From: Sediminibacterium sp.
GTDB taxonomy: Bacteria > Bacteroidota > Bacteroidia > Chitinophagales > Chitinophagaceae
Reading direction: 5' to 3'
Length of the DNA stretch: 6,210 nucleotides
Assembly: GCA_028288645.1 (NCBI GenBank)
Contig: JAQBNJ010000113.1
Coordinates: forward strand, 1-6,210
The notes below the pieces were generated by a model. The model was not told where the DNA came from and did no database searches. It worked only from the letters and a program-made list of their open reading frames with translations. Below, piece by piece: positions 4,875 through 6,210 of this stretch; the first letter of the stretch is position 1, and each line of letters begins with the position of its first letter. Both the position numbers and the translations under genes were made by a program.

Positions 4875-6210
4875 CCACATCAGGATTATTCAATAAGAAC
4901 TCCGCCATTTCTTCGTTCATCTGGAAACCCCGTTCAAAAGAATACAGACTTACTTTCAGGTTCTCTTTTGGTTCATAGATATTAAACCGAAGCGAGGATT
5001 TACCCGGGAAACTTCTTACATTTTTATCCACAAAATTTACAAAATCGGGTGTAACAGAAGCGGGATGTATATTGATCTCTATGCTTCTGGTGAGATTCTG
5101 TTTCACCGTTTCCAGCAGCGACATGGTATTGATCTTAAAATCAAATTCATTCGGCCTGTTATACCGCGGGCGGAAAAAACCGTTCAGCAAAACATTCTGT
5201 CCTTTCTCCAGGTAATTCTGGAATTTGATATAGTCTTCGCTCCACAAAAGAAATTCCGTTTTACCGGTGAAATCCTCAATGAAGAACGAACCGAAATTCT
5301 TTCCTGTTTTGGTAACACGGTGTTGTACGTCTATGATCAATCCCGCTACGCGAAGGCTCTTATTGCCTGGCTGCAGGTGTATCGTATCTTTTATCTCATT
5401 AAAATCATTGATGCGGGTGATACCGTAATATTTCAACTCGAATTTAAAATGATCCAGCGGGTGGCCGCTCATGAACATACCCGTCACATCTTTTTCATGA
5501 TCGAGCAATTCCGTTAATGTCCATGGTTCGCAGTTGGGGATCTTGGGCATCTGTACTTTCATAGCGTCCGACAGGTCGCCAAAAAGTGTGTTCACGCTTC
5601 CCACCGCTGTTTGATTGGCCTGGCCATAACTGATGATCTTTTCAAGACCGGTTGTACGGTCGGTATCTGGTATATGAAAATACTGTGCGCGGTGATAAGT
5701 TGTAAAACAATCAAAAGCGCCTGAATATGCGAGACTCTCCAGTGATTTCTTGTTTACGTTTTTCTGCAACACTCTTTTGATAAAATCAAACATATCTGTG
5801 TACCAGCCGTTCTTTTCTCTTTCTGCAATGATATTGTCAACAGCCGCATCACCCACACCTTTCAATCCTCCCAAACCAAAACGGATCTCGCCTTTCTGGT
5901 TAACGGCAAAACCTTTCAGGGATTCATTGATATCGGGGCCGAGTACTTTAATACCCATCCGTTTACATTCTTCCATAAAGAAGGTGATCTTTTCGATGGC
6001 GCCTGCATGATTCAATACCGCGGACATATATTCTCCCGGGTAATGCGCTTTCAGGTAAGCAGTCTGGTACGCCACAAATGCATAACAGGTAGAGTGCGTT
6101 TTGTTGAACGCGTATTGTGCAAATGCGTCCCAATCGGTCCAGATCTTTTCCAATTTATCAGCAGCATGTCCTTTGGCTGTTGCGCCGCTGATGAACTGTG
6201 CTTTCATTTT
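4849..6210 (-). CDS. dnaE: DNA polymerase III alpha subunit, C-terminal 453 residues (N-terminus beyond window)
   Basis: Catalytic subunit of the replicative polymerase. The frame is open through the right edge, so the PHP domain and the palm with its catalytic aspartates lie outside. Present in order (fragment numbering): the end of the fingers region with FAQYAFNKTHSTCYAFVAYQTAYLKAHYP (30-58), a hallmark of DnaE; a helix-hairpin-helix segment around FGLGGLKGVGDAAVDNII (111-128); a linker carrying GMFMSGHPLDHF (244-255); an OB-fold from about 286 to 362 (RVAGLIIDV, SFFIEDFTG, FLLWSE); and a C-terminal domain which in other DnaE proteins contacts the tau subunit and ends here in VHVGLIG. DnaE3/PolC types are excluded by domain order. 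Composition matches the backbone. The SIR2-like gene follows 9 nt after the TAA with no terminator, so it is probably on the same transcript. The final codons occur a second time at 3690-3715. Confidence 0.97.
   Translation of the reverse strand, partial: KMKAQFISGATAKGHAADKLEKIWTDWDAFAQYAFNKTHSTCYAFVAYQTAYLKAHYPGEYMSAVLNHAGAIEKITFFMEECKRMGIKVLGPDINESLKGFAVNQKGEIRFGLGGLKGVGDAAVDNIIAEREKNGWYTDMFDFIKRVLQKNVNKKSLESLAYSGAFDCFTTYHRAQYFHIPDTDRTTGLEKIISYGQANQTAVGSVNTLFGDLSDAMKVQMPKIPNCEPWTLTELLDHEKDVTGMFMSGHPLDHFKFELKYYGITRINDFNEIKDTIHLQPGNKSLRVAGLIIDVQHRVTKTGKNFGSFFIEDFTGKTEFLLWSEDYIKFQNYLEKGQNVLLNGFFRPRYNRPNEFDFKINTMSLLETVKQNLTRSIEINIHPASVTPDFVNFVDKNVRSFPGKSSLRFNIYEPKENLKVSLYSFERGFQMNEEMAEFLLNNPDVDVHVGLIG

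Noticed and set aside
5065..5517. 150-residue plus-strand open frame inside dnaE
   Set aside because: Antisense shadow of a well-conserved dnaE reading frame; no leader and no recognisable protein features.

Overview
The window reads as a piece of a Bacteroidota chromosome. The reasons are: genes without Shine-Dalgarno sites and with A-rich leaders; a TAnnTTTG-type -7 promoter box ahead of mqnE; a Bacteroidota-style lipoprotein signal; and a futalosine-pathway mqnE gene. Something close to Chitinophagales is a guess from overall feel, not a demonstrated placement. Backbone genes have mixed base composition (about 45-55 % GC in lines counted by hand), while one gene near the right is about 23-33 % GC.

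Layout, left to right. Positions 1-711 (minus) hold the N-terminal 237 residues of MqnE, a radical-SAM enzyme of menaquinone synthesis. The gap 712-894 holds a likely -7 box, a five-copy heptamer tandem repeat and an 18-bp-stem inverted repeat. Positions 895-2136 (minus) encode a NupG-type nucleoside:H+ symporter. The gene-free stretch 2137-2499 holds a second heptamer repeat, a 36-bp imperfect inverted repeat of dispersed-repeat type, an intrinsic terminator and a hairpin, the last two belonging to the next gene. Positions 2500-2817 (minus) are thioredoxin (trxA). Between 2818 and 3178 there is a possible trxA promoter, a doubtful small ORF and a perfect 17-bp palindrome. Positions 3179-3676 (plus) encode an unrecognised lipoprotein. 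Positions 3748-4839 (minus) encode a stand-alone SIR2-like protein of the type found in NAD-depleting phage defence. Positions 4849-6210 (minus) encode the C-terminal 453 residues of the replicative DNA polymerase III alpha subunit (dnaE).

The main discovery is how the SIR2-like gene sits. The last 26 bases of dnaE (4849-4874, coding V-H-V-G-L-I-G-stop) are repeated at 3690-3715, just beyond the SIR2-like gene, in the same orientation. The copies match at 23 of 26 bases, and all three differences leave the encoded peptide and stop unchanged. The AT-rich SIR2-like gene is therefore flanked by a duplicated dnaE 3' end. It looks like a 1,159-bp one-gene cassette that inserted at the dnaE stop codon, replaced the terminal codons with its own synonymous version and left the old gene end stranded on the far side. 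It carries no recombinase, promoter or terminator that I can see, and it starts 9 nt after the dnaE stop. It would then be read as the tail of an essential replication gene's transcript.

The other genes (menaquinone synthesis, nucleoside uptake, thioredoxin, DNA replication) are ordinary housekeeping functions and do not form a pathway with one another.
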